Shown piece after piece: positions 41,786 through 50,690 of a stretch of 64,000 nucleotides of DNA. The notes below the pieces were generated by a model, which saw only the letters and a list, made by a program, of their open reading frames with translations, ran no database searches and was not told the origin of the DNA. Numbering within the stretch: position 1 is the first letter of the stretch; every line of letters begins with the position of its first letter. The translations under genes were made by a program, and so were the position numbers. Source of the DNA: Actinoplanes oblitus (GTDB taxonomy: Bacteria > Actinomycetota > Actinomycetes > Mycobacteriales > Micromonosporaceae); the NCBI RefSeq assembly GCF_030252345.1, contig NZ_CP126980.1, forward strand, positions 581,501-645,500, in the 5' to 3' direction.

Positions 41786-42592
41786 GTGGTCGATATCGAT
41801 GCCGCGATCGGTTACGTCGTGGCCCATGGTGACCCGGTCGAGCGTGCGCGCCTGTCGTACCTGCGGACCGGTCAGCCAGCGCCCTCGGAGATCATCGATC
41901 GGATCGCCGGCGGTCAGATGCCGGAGGGCGGCTGGCCCGCGTCGGCCGACGGGCAGGTTCCCTCGGTCGACGCCACCTGCTTCCGGCTCGCCGAGCTCGA
42001 CGACCTCGGTGGCCTGCAGGCCGGGCCGGTCGCCGAGCGCGCGCTGCACTGGCTGGCCTCCGCCCAGCGCCCCGGTGGCACCTGGCAGGAGCACGAGTCG
42101 CTGGCCGGCGAGGCCCCGGCCTGGGCGCTGCCCGGCGACCCGGAGGCCACGCTCTATCTGACCTCGGTCGCCGGCTTCTGGCTGACCGCCGCCGCCGTCG
42201 AGAACGGGCCGTACCAGACCCGGGGCCGTTACGACGAGGTGCTCGCCGCCGCTGCCGGGTTCGTTGTCTCGCAGCTGCGTCCGGACGGCACGTGGCCGTC
42301 CTTCCTCGCCGCCGGGTGGCACGCCGCCGGCCTGCTCTATCAGCAGCAGTACTTCTACGAGTCGTCCCGGGTGCAGCTGGTGCTCGGCGAGCGGCTGCCC
42401 GACATGTCGCCGGCCGACGTCGCCGCGATGGCGGCCGCGCTGCGCCGGGTCAACCTGGGCGACGACTGGCTGCTGCGCAACGCCTGGAAACGGCTGGGGG
42501 AGACGCAGCGTACCGACGGCGGCTGGGACAGCAACGAGGGACCGATCTTCGACGTCAACATCACCCTGACGGTCCTGCGCGCGTTCCGCTGA
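41786..42592 (+). CDS. prenyltransferase/squalene-cyclase-like alpha-toroid protein
   Basis: A 268-residue all-helical protein with QW-like repeats of the squalene-hopene cyclase and prenyltransferase toroid: MPEGGWPASADG, RPGGTWQEHES, RPDGTWPSFLAAG, QRTDGGWDSNEG. It is less than half the length of a hopene cyclase and lacks the catalytic DxDD, so enzymatic cyclisation is unlikely from sequence alone. Cytoplasmic; probably leaderless. Convergent with proA. Function unknown. Confidence 0.72.
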   Translation: MVDIDAAIGYVVAHGDPVERARLSYLRTGQPAPSEIIDRIAGGQMPEGGWPASADGQVPSVDATCFRLAELDDLGGLQAGPVAERALHWLASAQRPGGTWQEHESLAGEAPAWALPGDPEATLYLTSVAGFWLTAAAVENGPYQTRGRYDEVLAAAAGFVVSQLRPDGTWPSFLAAGWHAAGLLYQQQYFYESSRVQLVLGERLPDMSPADVAAMAAALRRVNLGDDWLLRNAWKRLGETQRTDGGWDSNEGPIFDVNITLTVLRAFR

Positions 42593-42631
42593 GCCGCCGC
42601 CGGCTTGCGCGGGCCCCGAGCCGGTCGGCGG

Positions 42632-43876
42632 TCAGCCGCGGGTGTGACCGTTGCCGGTGACGATGTATTTCGTCGAGGTGAGTTCGGGCAGGCCCATCGG
42701 CCCGCGGGCGTGCAGTTTCTGCGTCGAGATGCCGATCTCCGCGCCGAAGCCGAACTCGCCGCCGTCGGTGAACCGGGTCGACGCGTTCACCACCACGGCC
42801 GCCGCGTCCACCCCGGCCACGAAGCGCCGGGTCGCGCCGAGCGACTCGCTCACGATCGCCTCGGTGTGGCCGGTGCCGAACTGGCGGATGTGGTCCATGG
42901 CGTCCTCCAGCGAGTCCACCACCGCGACAGCGATGTCCGCGGAGAGGTACTCCCGGCCCCAGTCCTCCTCGGTCGCCGGGACCACGTCGTCGCTGTATCC
43001 GGCCACCCGCGGATCGCCGTGCACGGTGACGCCGCGGGCGCCCAGCTCCTCCAGCACCAGCGGCAGGAACGAGTCGGCGATCTCGGCGTGCACCAGCAGC
43101 GACTCGGCGGCGTTGCAGACCGAGTTCCGCTGGGTCTTCGAGTTGATCGTGATGGCCAGGGCCTTCTCCAGGTCGGCGTCGGCGTCCACGTAGACGTGGC
43201 AGTTGCCCACCCCGGTCTCGATCACCGGCACCGTGGACTGCTCCACCACCGTTTTGATCAGGTCGGCGCCGCCGCGCGGGATCAGCACGTCGACCAGGCC
43301 GCGGGCGCGCATCAGCTCCTTCACCGAGTCGCGGGTGGTGGCGTCCAGCAGCTGGATGGTGTTGGTCGGCAGGCCGGCGTCGGCGACCGCCTTGCGCAGC
43401 ACCGAGACGATCGCCGCGTTCGACGAGTAGGCCGACCGGGAGCCGCGCAGCAGCGCCGCGTTGCCCGACTTGAGGCAGATGCCGGCGGCGTCCGCTGTCA
43501 CGTTCGGCCGGCCCTCGTAGATCATGCCGACCACGCCGAACGGCACCCGGACCTGGCGCAGCTCCAGGCCGTTGGCCAGGGTGGCGCCGCGCACCACGTC
43601 ACCGACCGGGTCGGGCAGGGCGGCGAGCTGGCGCAGGCCGTCGGCCATCGCGGCGACCCGGGCCGGGTTCAGCGCCAGCCGGTCGATCATCGCCTCGGAG
43701 ATCCCGGACTCCCGGGCGTTCGTCACGTCGACGGTGTTGGCCGCGACGATGTCGTCGGTCCGCTCCACCAGGCGGTCGGCCATCAGCAGCAGCGCCGCGT
43801 CCTTCTCCGCGCGGGTGGCCCCGGCCAGGTCGATGGCGGCGATCCGGGCCGCGGCCGCCTGCTCCAGCACGCTCAT
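42632..43876 (-). CDS. proA: gamma-glutamyl phosphate reductase
   Basis: A 414-residue enzyme that reduces gamma-glutamyl phosphate to glutamate semialdehyde with NADPH, second step of proline synthesis. Motifs: [38 protein letters not shown], the catalytic Cys in [34 protein letters not shown] and [12 protein letters not shown]. The ATG with AGGAAGG 6-7 nt upstream is chosen; codons further up lack similarity. Transcribed with proB, 19 bp apart. Confidence 0.95.
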   Translation of the reverse strand: MSVLEQAAAARIAAIDLAGATRAEKDAALLLMADRLVERTDDIVAANTVDVTNARESGISEAMIDRLALNPARVAAMADGLRQLAALPDPVGDVVRGATLANGLELRQVRVPFGVVGMIYEGRPNVTADAAGICLKSGNAALLRGSRSAYSSNAAIVSVLRKAVADAGLPTNTIQLLDATTRDSVKELMRARGLVDVLIPRGGADLIKTVVEQSTVPVIETGVGNCHVYVDADADLEKALAITINSKTQRNSVCNAAESLLVHAEIADSFLPLVLEELGARGVTVHGDPRVAGYSDDVVPATEEDWGREYLSADIAVAVVDSLEDAMDHIRQFGTGHTEAIVSESLGATRRFVAGVDAAAVVVNASTRFTDGGEFGFGAEIGISTQKLHARGPMGLPELTSTKYIVTGNGHTRG

Positions 43877-43895
43877 GAGAGACCTTCCTGAGGAT

Positions 43896-45017
43896 TCAGA
43901 GGAGTACGAGGTCGTCACGGTGGACGACCTCTCGTTCATAGCCCGGCCCGAGCGCCGCCGCCAGTTCCGGAGTGGACCGGCCGAGCAGCGCGGGCAGCTC
44001 CACCGCGTCGTAGTTGACCAGCCCGCGGGCGACCGGCGTGCCGGAACCGGCGTCGACCAGGTCGACCGGGTCGCCGGCCGCGAACGAGCCGTCCACGGCG
44101 GTGATCCCGGCCGGCAGCAGCGATTTGCGCCGGGCCACCACCGCCGCGACCGCGCCCTCGTCCAGGTGCAGCCGGCCGCGCGGCGCGGTGGCGTGGGCCA
44201 GCCAGAACAGTCGCGCGGCGGGCCGCGAGGCGGACGCCTCGAAGAGCGTGCCCACCTCGTCGCCGGCCAGCGCGGGCGCGGCCAGCGGAGCCGCGGTGAG
44301 CACCACCGGGATGCCGAACCCGGTGGCGATCCGGGCCGCCTCCACCTTGGTCACCATGCCGCCGGTGCCGACCCCGGCCTTGCCGGCCGAGCCGATCGCC
44401 ACGCCGTCGAGATCCGCGTCGGTGCGCACCAGCGGGATACGCCGGGAGGCCGGGTCCGCCGGGCTGCCGGTGTAGAGCGCGTCCACGTCGGAGAGCAGCA
44501 CCAGCAGATCGGCGTCGACGAGGGCGGCGACCAGCGCGGCCAGCCGGTCGTTGTCACCGAACCGGATCTCCTCGGTGGCCACCGTGTCGTTCTCGTTCAC
44601 GATCGGCAGGGCGCCCAGGTCGAGCAGCTTGCGCAGCGTCCGGTACGCGTTCCGGTAGTGCGCCCGCCGCGTCACGTCGTCCACCGTGAGCAGCACCTGG
44701 GCCACGGTCAGCCGATGCCGGGCGAAGCCGGCGGTGTAGCGCCCGATGAGCAGACCCTGGCCGACAGCCGCGGCGGCCTGCTGGGTGGCCAGGTCACGGG
44801 GCCGGCGGCGCAGCTGCAACGGGGCCAGCCCGGCGGCGATCGCGCCGCTGGAGACCAGCACCACCTCACGACCCTGGCCGGCCAGGCCGCCGAGGACGTC
44901 GACCAGGGTGTCCAGCCGCTGCTCATCGATGCCGCCCGCCGCGGTGGTCAGCGAGGACGACCCCACCTTGACCACGATCCGGCGCGCACCGGTCACCACT
45001 TCCCGCACTCGGCCCAT
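43896..45017 (-). CDS. proB: glutamate 5-kinase
   Basis: A 373-residue kinase phosphorylating the gamma-carboxyl of glutamate, the first and usually proline-inhibited step of proline synthesis. The amino-acid kinase domain shows [53 protein letters not shown] and [12 protein letters not shown]; the C-terminal PUA domain follows (about 285-365, [23 protein letters not shown]). First gene of the proBA operon. Start set at the Met-Gly-Arg ATG; a few upstream codons lack similarity. The neighbouring obg gene common in other actinobacteria is absent. Confidence 0.95.
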   Translation of the reverse strand: MGRVREVVTGARRIVVKVGSSSLTTAAGGIDEQRLDTLVDVLGGLAGQGREVVLVSSGAIAAGLAPLQLRRRPRDLATQQAAAAVGQGLLIGRYTAGFARHRLTVAQVLLTVDDVTRRAHYRNAYRTLRKLLDLGALPIVNENDTVATEEIRFGDNDRLAALVAALVDADLLVLLSDVDALYTGSPADPASRRIPLVRTDADLDGVAIGSAGKAGVGTGGMVTKVEAARIATGFGIPVVLTAAPLAAPALAGDEVGTLFEASASRPAARLFWLAHATAPRGRLHLDEGAVAAVVARRKSLLPAGITAVDGSFAAGDPVDLVDAGSGTPVARGLVNYDAVELPALLGRSTPELAAALGPGYEREVVHRDDLVLL

Positions 45018-45070
45018 TCTGCTCGGCCGCCCGGTGCCGAGCCGTCGCGGATCCCATATCGTGGCCGGTG

Positions 45071-45394
45071 ATGACACCGGAGGAGTACGTCGAAGCGGTC
45101 CTCACCCTGGTCGAGAGCATCCCGGAAGGCCGGGTGATGTCGTACGGCGCGATCGCCGACGCGCTCGCCGAGCGGTCCGGCCGCAACTCGCCCCGGCAGG
45201 TCGGGACCATCATGGCCCGGCACGGCGGCGGGGTGCCCTGGCACCGGGTGGTGAACAGTGCCGGGCGGCTGCCACCCGGCCATGAGCGGGAGGCGCGGGC
45301 GCGGCTGCTGTCCGAGGGCGTACCGTTGCGCGGCGACCGGGTAAGGATCGACGAGGCCGGGTGGACACCTGATGGAGAGCGGACAGGCGAGTAA
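45071..45394 (+). CDS. alkyltransferase-like protein (ATL)
   Basis: A 107-residue protein of the O6-methylguanine-DNA methyltransferase fold: GRVMSYGAIADAL and SPRQVGTIMARHGGGVPWHRVVN. The active-site PCHR Cys is Trp here (PWHR), which defines ATLs: they bind alkylated guanine without transfer and hand the lesion to nucleotide excision repair. A TATCGT hexamer lies 8 nt before this ATG, or 5 nt before a GTG one codon earlier. It overlaps the next methyltransferase gene by 23 nt. An ATL also lies near moeZ in mycobacteria. Confidence 0.9.
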   Translation: MTPEEYVEAVLTLVESIPEGRVMSYGAIADALAERSGRNSPRQVGTIMARHGGGVPWHRVVNSAGRLPPGHEREARARLLSEGVPLRGDRVRIDEAGWTPDGERTGE

Positions 45395-46178
45395 GACCGC
45401 GTACAGCGCGGCGCGGTATCGAGCGGCGCATCAGGTGCTGGAGCAGGGGTCGATCTTCCGTGACCCGCTCGCCCTGCGGTTGCTCGGCGCCGACGCCGAG
45501 GATCTGGAGCAGGACGCGCCGCGGCGAGGGATGCGGCTGTTCATCGCGGCCCGGCACCGGTTCGCCGAGGATCGTCTGGCGGCCGCGGTGAGCCGCGGGG
45601 TGCGCACCGCCGTGGTGCTCGGCGCCGGGCTCGACACGTTCGCCTACCGCAATCCGCATGCGAGTCTCCAGGTGATCGAAATCGACCATCCGGACACCCA
45701 GGCGTGGAAGCGCGAGCGGCTCGCCCGGGCCGGCGTCGCCATTCCCCCGGACGTGCGACATCTCGGCGTCGACTTCGAGAAGGAGAGCCTGGGCGACCGC
45801 CTGGACCTCGACGGTCCGGCGTTCTTCCTGTGGCTGGGCGTCGTGCCCTACCTGTCCGACGGCGGTTTCGGGGAGACGCTCAGGTTCGTCGCGCGGGAGC
45901 CGGGCAACGAGGTCGTCTTCGACTACGCCCAGTCACCGGAGCGGATGCCGGCCGAGCGCCGCGCCGCCCTGGAGGCCCGCGCCGCCCGGGTCGCCAAGCT
46001 CGGCGAGCCCTGGCTGACCTTCTTCGAGCCCGAGGAGATCGCTGCCGACCTGGACAAACTCGGCTTCGGCGAGATCGAGGACCTGGGCCCGGCCCAGCTC
46101 GCGGCCCGCTTCTTCAACCGCCCGGACATCCCGCCGGAGACGCCGGGCGGCCACGTCCTGCACGCCCGGCGCCGCTGA
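45372..46178 (+). CDS. SAM-dependent methyltransferase, LCM/Ppm1-like
   Basis: A 268-residue class I methyltransferase of the leucine carboxyl methyltransferase-like (SAM_MT_Rv type) family: KTAYSAARYRAAHQ, IFRDPLALRLLG, VVLGAGLDTFAYR, VIEIDHPDTQAWKRERL, GVVPYLSD, FDYAQSP. Actinomycetes have many such genes; most act on small hydroxyl or carboxyl groups, but the substrate here cannot be named. It starts inside the ATL gene, so translation may be coupled. Confidence 0.85.
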   Translation: MESGQASKTAYSAARYRAAHQVLEQGSIFRDPLALRLLGADAEDLEQDAPRRGMRLFIAARHRFAEDRLAAAVSRGVRTAVVLGAGLDTFAYRNPHASLQVIEIDHPDTQAWKRERLARAGVAIPPDVRHLGVDFEKESLGDRLDLDGPAFFLWLGVVPYLSDGGFGETLRFVAREPGNEVVFDYAQSPERMPAERRAALEARAARVAKLGEPWLTFFEPEEIAADLDKLGFGEIEDLGPAQLAARFFNRPDIPPETPGGHVLHARRR

Positions 46179-46191
46179 GACGGCCACCGCC

Positions 46192-46875
46192 TCAGCCCAG
46201 GCCGGCGAAGGATGCCGTGGCGCGCATCTGCCAGTCGAAGAAGCCTCGGCGATCTTCCTCGATCGTGTTGTTGAGCTGGCCGAACAGCTCGGCGCTGACC
46301 GCACCGCAGAGGTGCACGAAGCCATACATCGTCGCGCCCACCAGGTGCGCCGGCACCTCCGGCCCGAAGTGCTGGGCGACCGCGGCCATCTCCGCACCGA
46401 ACCGTCCCTCCGGCTGGGCCGGCACCTCGACGAGCTTGCCGGAGGTGAGGGCGTCGCGCAGCACCCCGGCCAGCAGCATGATCACCCGAGTGGCCGGCTC
46501 GATGGTGTCCTGCGGCGCCTGATAACCCGGCACCGGACTGCCGTAGATCAGCGCCCACTGGTGCGGGTTGGCCAGTGCCCAGTCGCGGACCGCGTGCGCG
46601 ATCGCCACCCACCGCTCGGCCGGCTCCGCCTCGGGCGAGTCGTGCAGCTCGGCGGCGTCCCCCACGGCGCGGTACGCGTCGATGATCAGCGCGGTGAGCA
46701 GCTCGTCGCGGCTCGCGAAGTAGCGGTAGACGGCTGACGAGGCCATCCCGAGGTCGCGCGCGACGGCCCGGAGCGAGAGGTTGGCCCCGTCGGTGGCCAG
46801 GTGGCGCCGGGCCACCTGCTTGATCTCTTCGGTCATCTCGGCCCGGACGCGGGCGCGCAGGTTGGCGGCACTCAT
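46192..46875 (-). CDS. TetR-family regulator of the divergent epimerase gene
   Basis: A 227-residue regulator: helix-turn-helix at about residues 15-60 (IKQVARRHLATDGANLSLRA, DLGMASSAVYRYFASRDELL) and a C-terminal domain of the TetR_C_13/WHG type with GATMYGFVHLCGAVS. The ATG of MSAANLR is chosen since the family begins there; no ribosome site is visible. Two near-identical palindromes lie in the 102-bp gap to the divergent NAD-epimerase-like gene, one near each start, so autoregulation plus control of that gene is expected. Ligand unknown. Confidence 0.9.
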   Translation of the reverse strand: MSAANLRARVRAEMTEEIKQVARRHLATDGANLSLRAVARDLGMASSAVYRYFASRDELLTALIIDAYRAVGDAAELHDSPEAEPAERWVAIAHAVRDWALANPHQWALIYGSPVPGYQAPQDTIEPATRVIMLLAGVLRDALTSGKLVEVPAQPEGRFGAEMAAVAQHFGPEVPAHLVGATMYGFVHLCGAVSAELFGQLNNTIEEDRRGFFDWQMRATASFAGLG

Positions 46876-46896
46876 GGGGGCCAGTGTGCCACAACG

Positions 46897-46909
46897 AGAG
46901 CACTGCTCT
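46897..46909. promoter_or_regulatory. TetR operator copy 1
   Basis: AGAGCA-C-TGCTCT, a perfect 13-bp palindrome, 22 bp upstream of the TetR gene start. Matches the copy at 46950-46962. Confidence 0.75.
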
Positions 46910-46949
46910 TGCATGCTGCGGGAAAACGTGCCATCGTTGTTCTCGCCAG

Positions 46950-46962
46950 AGAGCAGTGCTCA
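46950..46962. promoter_or_regulatory. TetR operator copy 2
   Basis: AGAGCA-G-TGCTCA, the same palindrome with one outer mismatch, 16 bp before the ATG of the epimerase-like gene and just before its AAAGGAG ribosome site. Confidence 0.75.
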
Positions 46963-46977
46963 CAAAGGAGAACACTA

Positions 46978-47904
46978 ATGTCACATGTGATCATCGGTTC
47001 CGGTCCGATCGGTTCCGGAGTCGCCCGGCTGCTGGTCGAGCAGGGCGAGCGGGTCCGCATGGTGACCCGCAGCGGCAGCGGCCCGGAGCACCGGCTGATC
47101 GAGCGGGTCGCCGCTGACGCCTCCGACGCCCGCCGGCTGACCGAGCTGGCCCGGGACGCCGAGGTGATTTACAACTGCGCGAACCCGAAGTACACCGAGT
47201 GGGCCGACAAGTGGTTCCCGATGAACAACGCGATGATCGCCGCGGCCAAGGCGTCCGGCGCGGTCTACGCGATCACCGGCAACCTGTACGGCTACGGCCC
47301 CCAGCCCGGCGGCCGGATGACCGAGGACACCCCGCTCGCCGCCACCGGTCGCAAGGGCCGGATCCGGATCAAGATGTGGGAGGACGCGCTGGCCAGCGGC
47401 ATCCGCACATTCGAGGCCCGGGCCTCGGACTACGTCGGCGCCGGTGCGGTCAGCACGCTCTCCGCGGTGCTGCTGCCGGCGATCAACAAGGGCCGCACCG
47501 CCTGGGCGCCGGGCGACGTCGACGCGCCGCACACCTTCACCTACACCGGCGACATGGCCCGCACGCTGGTCACCCTGGCCCGGGACGAGCGGGCACCGGG
47601 GCAGGCGTGGCACGTGCCGTCCGGCCCGGCGATCACCATGCGCGAGCTGGCCGCGCGGTACTGCGCGGCGGCCGGGGTGCCGCGGGTGCGGGTGCGGAGC
47701 CTGCCGCGGTTCGTGATGCGCACGGCCGGCCTGGTCGTCCCGATCGCCCGCGAGCTGGCCGAGATGGACTACCAGTTCTACGCGCCGTTCCACATGGACA
47801 GCTCGCGCACCGAGCGGACCTTCGGCCTGGCTCCGACCGATCTGGAGATCGCGCTGCGGGAGACCGCCGCCGCGTCCGAGGCCACCGCCGCCCGCCGGAT
47901 GTGA
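46978..47904 (+). CDS. NAD(P)-binding epimerase/NmrA-like protein
   Basis: A 308-residue extended-SDR protein: IIGSGPIGSGVARLLVEQGERV is split here as the Rossmann glycine motif GSGPIGSG near residue 7, then VIYNCANPKYTEW, GNLYGYGP (where the catalytic Tyr region lies) and TFTYTGDMARTLVTL. It resembles NAD-dependent epimerase/dehydratases. AAAGGAG is 7 nt before the ATG. Expression is probably repressed by the divergent TetR protein through the operator at 46950-46962. Substrate unknown. Confidence 0.85.
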   Translation: MSHVIIGSGPIGSGVARLLVEQGERVRMVTRSGSGPEHRLIERVAADASDARRLTELARDAEVIYNCANPKYTEWADKWFPMNNAMIAAAKASGAVYAITGNLYGYGPQPGGRMTEDTPLAATGRKGRIRIKMWEDALASGIRTFEARASDYVGAGAVSTLSAVLLPAINKGRTAWAPGDVDAPHTFTYTGDMARTLVTLARDERAPGQAWHVPSGPAITMRELAARYCAAAGVPRVRVRSLPRFVMRTAGLVVPIARELAEMDYQFYAPFHMDSSRTERTFGLAPTDLEIALRETAAASEATAARRM

Positions 47905-47918
47905 CTCCGAAGCGCGGC

Positions 47919-49310
47919 CTAGAGGAGCAGCCCGACGCCGCCCCGCCGCGGATCACCCGCGGCGCCGGCCTGGCCGACGGCTGTCACCCCGCCGAAGTAG
48001 TGGTTGAGGTCCGGCCACTCGACCACCTGCCACCCGGCGTCGCGCAGCACCGCCAGCTCCTCCGCCGAGCACCCGTGCTCGGCGTGGACGGTGTCCTCCA
48101 CCGCGTGGAACCGGGGCCGGGCGATCGCGTCCGCCACGTCCAGCCCGTCCACCAGCACCCCGAGCAGCGTGTCGACGAGCGCGGTGCGGATCCGCGAGGC
48201 GCCCGCCGACCCGGCCGCCACGGCCAGCGAGTCGTCCGGCCCGATTACCACGAGCGGGCACATGTAAGACGACATCCGCCGGCCCGGCACCAGTTCCTCG
48301 GTGAGCAGCTCACCCTCGCCGAGCATCGAGTTCAGGTTGATCCCCAGCCCGGGCAGCCACACCCCGGCGCCCAGCCCGAGCGTCGTGGTGATCACGCAGG
48401 CGTTGCCCTCCGGGTCGACCACCGAGACGTTGGTGGTGTCGCCCAGCCGCTGTGCGCCGAGGTCGCGCAGCGCGGCGGCCACCCCGGCGGCCCGGCCGGG
48501 CCGGGACAGGTCGGCCGGCAGCGCGCCGATGGTGTCCACGGTCCGGTTCAGGTCGTGCCGGGCACAGACCCGATAACCGGCCAGCGTCGCGTAGTCCACC
48601 GGTGCCTCGGCCACCCGGTAGCTGGCCAGGTCGGCCGGGCCGATCGTGCCACCGGCCTCGCGCACCGTGGCGACCAGCAGGTCCGCGTACTCCCCGGTGT
48701 AGAAGACCTCCGGCCCGTCCACCGCGAGCGCGTCCATCGCGGTGGACAGGCCTTGGTGGAAGAGCAGCTCGTCGCTCTCCAGCAGGCGGCCGCCCGGCTG
48801 GTACGGCGCGGCGCCGTCGCCGTAGACCAGCGCCGGCGCGCACGACTTCAGCGTGCGGGCGTGCGCGGCCGGCAGCAGCACGCCGGTCCGGGCCAGGCCG
48901 GCCGCCGGGGCGACCACCTCGGACCAGGGCAGCCGCCCCCAGCGCCGGTGCACCTCGCCGAGTCCGGCCGGCACTCCCGGCACCGCCACGCTGGCCCCGC
49001 CGATCGAGTAGATCTGTGGCAGCCCGCCGAAGAACACGTCGACGGCGACCATCGGTTCCGGTTTCCGGTCGCCGTCCAGACCTGGCACCGCGACGAAGAA
49101 GTCCAGGCAGGTGACCTCGCCGGTGCGCGCGTCGAAGTAGGTGCCGAACCCGCCACCGCCGATGCCGGTGTAGATCGTTTCGGCGACACAGCAGGCCAGG
49201 ACCGCGGCGACCGCCGCGTCGGCGGCGGTGCCGCCCGCTTCGAGGATCCGCACTCCGGTGCGGGCGGTGGCCGGATGGCTCGCGGCGACGCCGGCCGCAA
49301 CGCTTCCCAT
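47919..49310 (-). CDS. gamma-glutamyltransferase family protein
   Basis: A 463-residue Ntn-hydrolase of the GGT family. The N-terminal part has AASHPATARTGVRILEAGGTAADAAVAA and TGIGGGGFGTYFD; the self-cleavage and nucleophile Thr is the first Thr of DTTNVSVVDPEGNACVITTT-like sequence (the usual TTH is TTN here). Family members cleave gamma-glutamyl bonds such as in glutathione or transfer the group. No signal peptide is visible, so a cytoplasmic form is likely. Shorter than E. coli Ggt (580). Convergent with the epimerase gene, 14 bp apart. Confidence 0.88.
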   Translation of the reverse strand: MGSVAAGVAASHPATARTGVRILEAGGTAADAAVAAVLACCVAETIYTGIGGGGFGTYFDARTGEVTCLDFFVAVPGLDGDRKPEPMVAVDVFFGGLPQIYSIGGASVAVPGVPAGLGEVHRRWGRLPWSEVVAPAAGLARTGVLLPAAHARTLKSCAPALVYGDGAAPYQPGGRLLESDELLFHQGLSTAMDALAVDGPEVFYTGEYADLLVATVREAGGTIGPADLASYRVAEAPVDYATLAGYRVCARHDLNRTVDTIGALPADLSRPGRAAGVAAALRDLGAQRLGDTTNVSVVDPEGNACVITTTLGLGAGVWLPGLGINLNSMLGEGELLTEELVPGRRMSSYMCPLVVIGPDDSLAVAAGSAGASRIRTALVDTLLGVLVDGLDVADAIARPRFHAVEDTVHAEHGCSAEELAVLRDAGWQVVEWPDLNHYFGGVTAVGQAGAAGDPRRGGVGLLL

Positions 49311-49358
49311 GCGGCGAGCGTAGGCGGCAAGGCCCGATCATGGTTACGATGCGCGTCG

Positions 49359-50690
49359 ATGACGGCCGCCGGTCCCTCTCCCGTGGTAACCCGGCCGAGT
49401 GTCCTGCCCAGGCATGTTTTGGCTGGGTATGCGCTCGGGTCCCTGGTCACCGGAGCGTTCGGCACGGTGCCCGGTTTGTTGCTTCTGCCGTATCTGACCG
49501 ACACGCTGGGTGTCGCAGCGGGTGTATCCGGCCTGCTCGTGCTCCTGCCGAAGGCGTGGGACGTACTCATCAATCCGCTCGCCGGTCGGATCTCCGACCG
49601 GCGCGGTTCCCGCCGCCCGTTTCTCCTGGTCGCGGGCCTGTCGCTGAGCGTGTTGTTCGCTGCCATCTTTCTCGCGCCCTTCCCGGGCGCCGCGGCCTCC
49701 GGCGCCTACGTCGCCATCGCCTTCCTCGTCGCCGCCACCGCCTACGCGTTCTTCCAGGTGCCCTATGTCGCGATGCCGGCCGAGCTGACCGACGGCTACA
49801 CCGAGCGCACCCGCCTGATGACCTGGCGCGTCGCCGTCCTGGCGGTCGCCATCCTGATCTCCGGGGCGCTGGCGCCGCTGATCGTCGAGACGACCGGCGG
49901 CGGCCGGACCGGCCACCGGTGGTCCGGGTTGTTCGTCGCCGCACTGATCGCCGTGGGCACTGCCGGCACCTTTTTCGGTACGCGTGGAGCCGAGTCCCGC
50001 ATCGCCCGCGCGGCCGAGCCGTCACTGCTCGCCCAGCTGCGCGTCGCGTCGGGCAACGCCCCGTTCCGGGCGCTGCTGCTCTGCTGGATCGTGCAGGCGG
50101 CCGGGATCGGCACCATGCTGGCCGGCGTGCAGTACTTCGCCGACCACGTGCTGCGCCGGGAGACCGGCGGGACCTTCCTGTTCGCCGCGTTCGTCGGCCC
50201 GGCCCTGCTGGTCATGCCGCTCTGGACGGCGATCGGCAAGCGGCACGGCAAGCTCCGGTCGCTGGTCGCCGCCTCGCTGCTGTTCGCGGCCGGCGCGATG
50301 CTGCTGCTCGGCGCCGAGGTGCTGCCCGCCGTCGTGGTCTACCTGATCGTCGCCCTGGTCGGCGTCGGCTACGCCGGTCAGCAGGTGTTCGCGATGGCCA
50401 TGCTGCCCGACTGCATCGCCGCCGACACCGCGCGTACCGGCCGCCGCCAGGCCGGCGTCTTCACCGGCCTGTGGACCGCGGGGGAGACCCTCGGCCTGGC
50501 CCTGGGTCCCGGCATCTACGCCCTGGTCCTGCAGGTCTTCGGCTACGTCTCGTCGGCGACCGGGCAGGCCGCCGCGCAGGACGCGACCGCCCGGCTAGGC
50601 GTGCTGCTCGGCTTCACCGTGCTGCCGGCGCTGCTGGTCGGCGTCGCGGTCGTGCCGCTCCGCGGTTATCGGGAAAGGATCGCTGAATGA
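49359..50690 (+). CDS. major facilitator superfamily transporter
   Basis: A 443-residue transporter with twelve membrane segments and the GPH/MelB-like features LPKAWDVLINPLAGRISDR and RRPFLLVAG in the first half and DCIAADTARTGRRQAGVF in the second. The ATG at 49359 gives the typical short N-terminus; the frame is open for over 2 kb upstream but only as an antisense shadow of the gamma-glutamyltransferase gene. Its stop overlaps the ATG of the PLP enzyme gene (ATGA), so transport and the enzyme step are probably linked. Substrate unknown. Confidence 0.88.
   Translation: MTAAGPSPVVTRPSVLPRHVLAGYALGSLVTGAFGTVPGLLLLPYLTDTLGVAAGVSGLLVLLPKAWDVLINPLAGRISDRRGSRRPFLLVAGLSLSVLFAAIFLAPFPGAAASGAYVAIAFLVAATAYAFFQVPYVAMPAELTDGYTERTRLMTWRVAVLAVAILISGALAPLIVETTGGGRTGHRWSGLFVAALIAVGTAGTFFGTRGAESRIARAAEPSLLAQLRVASGNAPFRALLLCWIVQAAGIGTMLAGVQYFADHVLRRETGGTFLFAAFVGPALLVMPLWTAIGKRHGKLRSLVAASLLFAAGAMLLLGAEVLPAVVVYLIVALVGVGYAGQQVFAMAMLPDCIAADTARTGRRQAGVFTGLWTAGETLGLALGPGIYALVLQVFGYVSSATGQAAAQDATARLGVLLGFTVLPALLVGVAVVPLRGYRERIAE

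Noticed and set aside
41786..42592. Annotation as a squalene-hopene cyclase
   Set aside because: Only 268 residues, toroid-like repeats but no DxDD catalytic motif; kept as a toroid-fold protein of unknown function.
47199..49358. Long plus-strand frame leading into the MFS gene
   Set aside because: Upstream of 49359 it is an out-of-frame shadow of the epimerase gene and the antisense of the gamma-glutamyltransferase gene. Only the part from the ATG at 49359 has transporter features.
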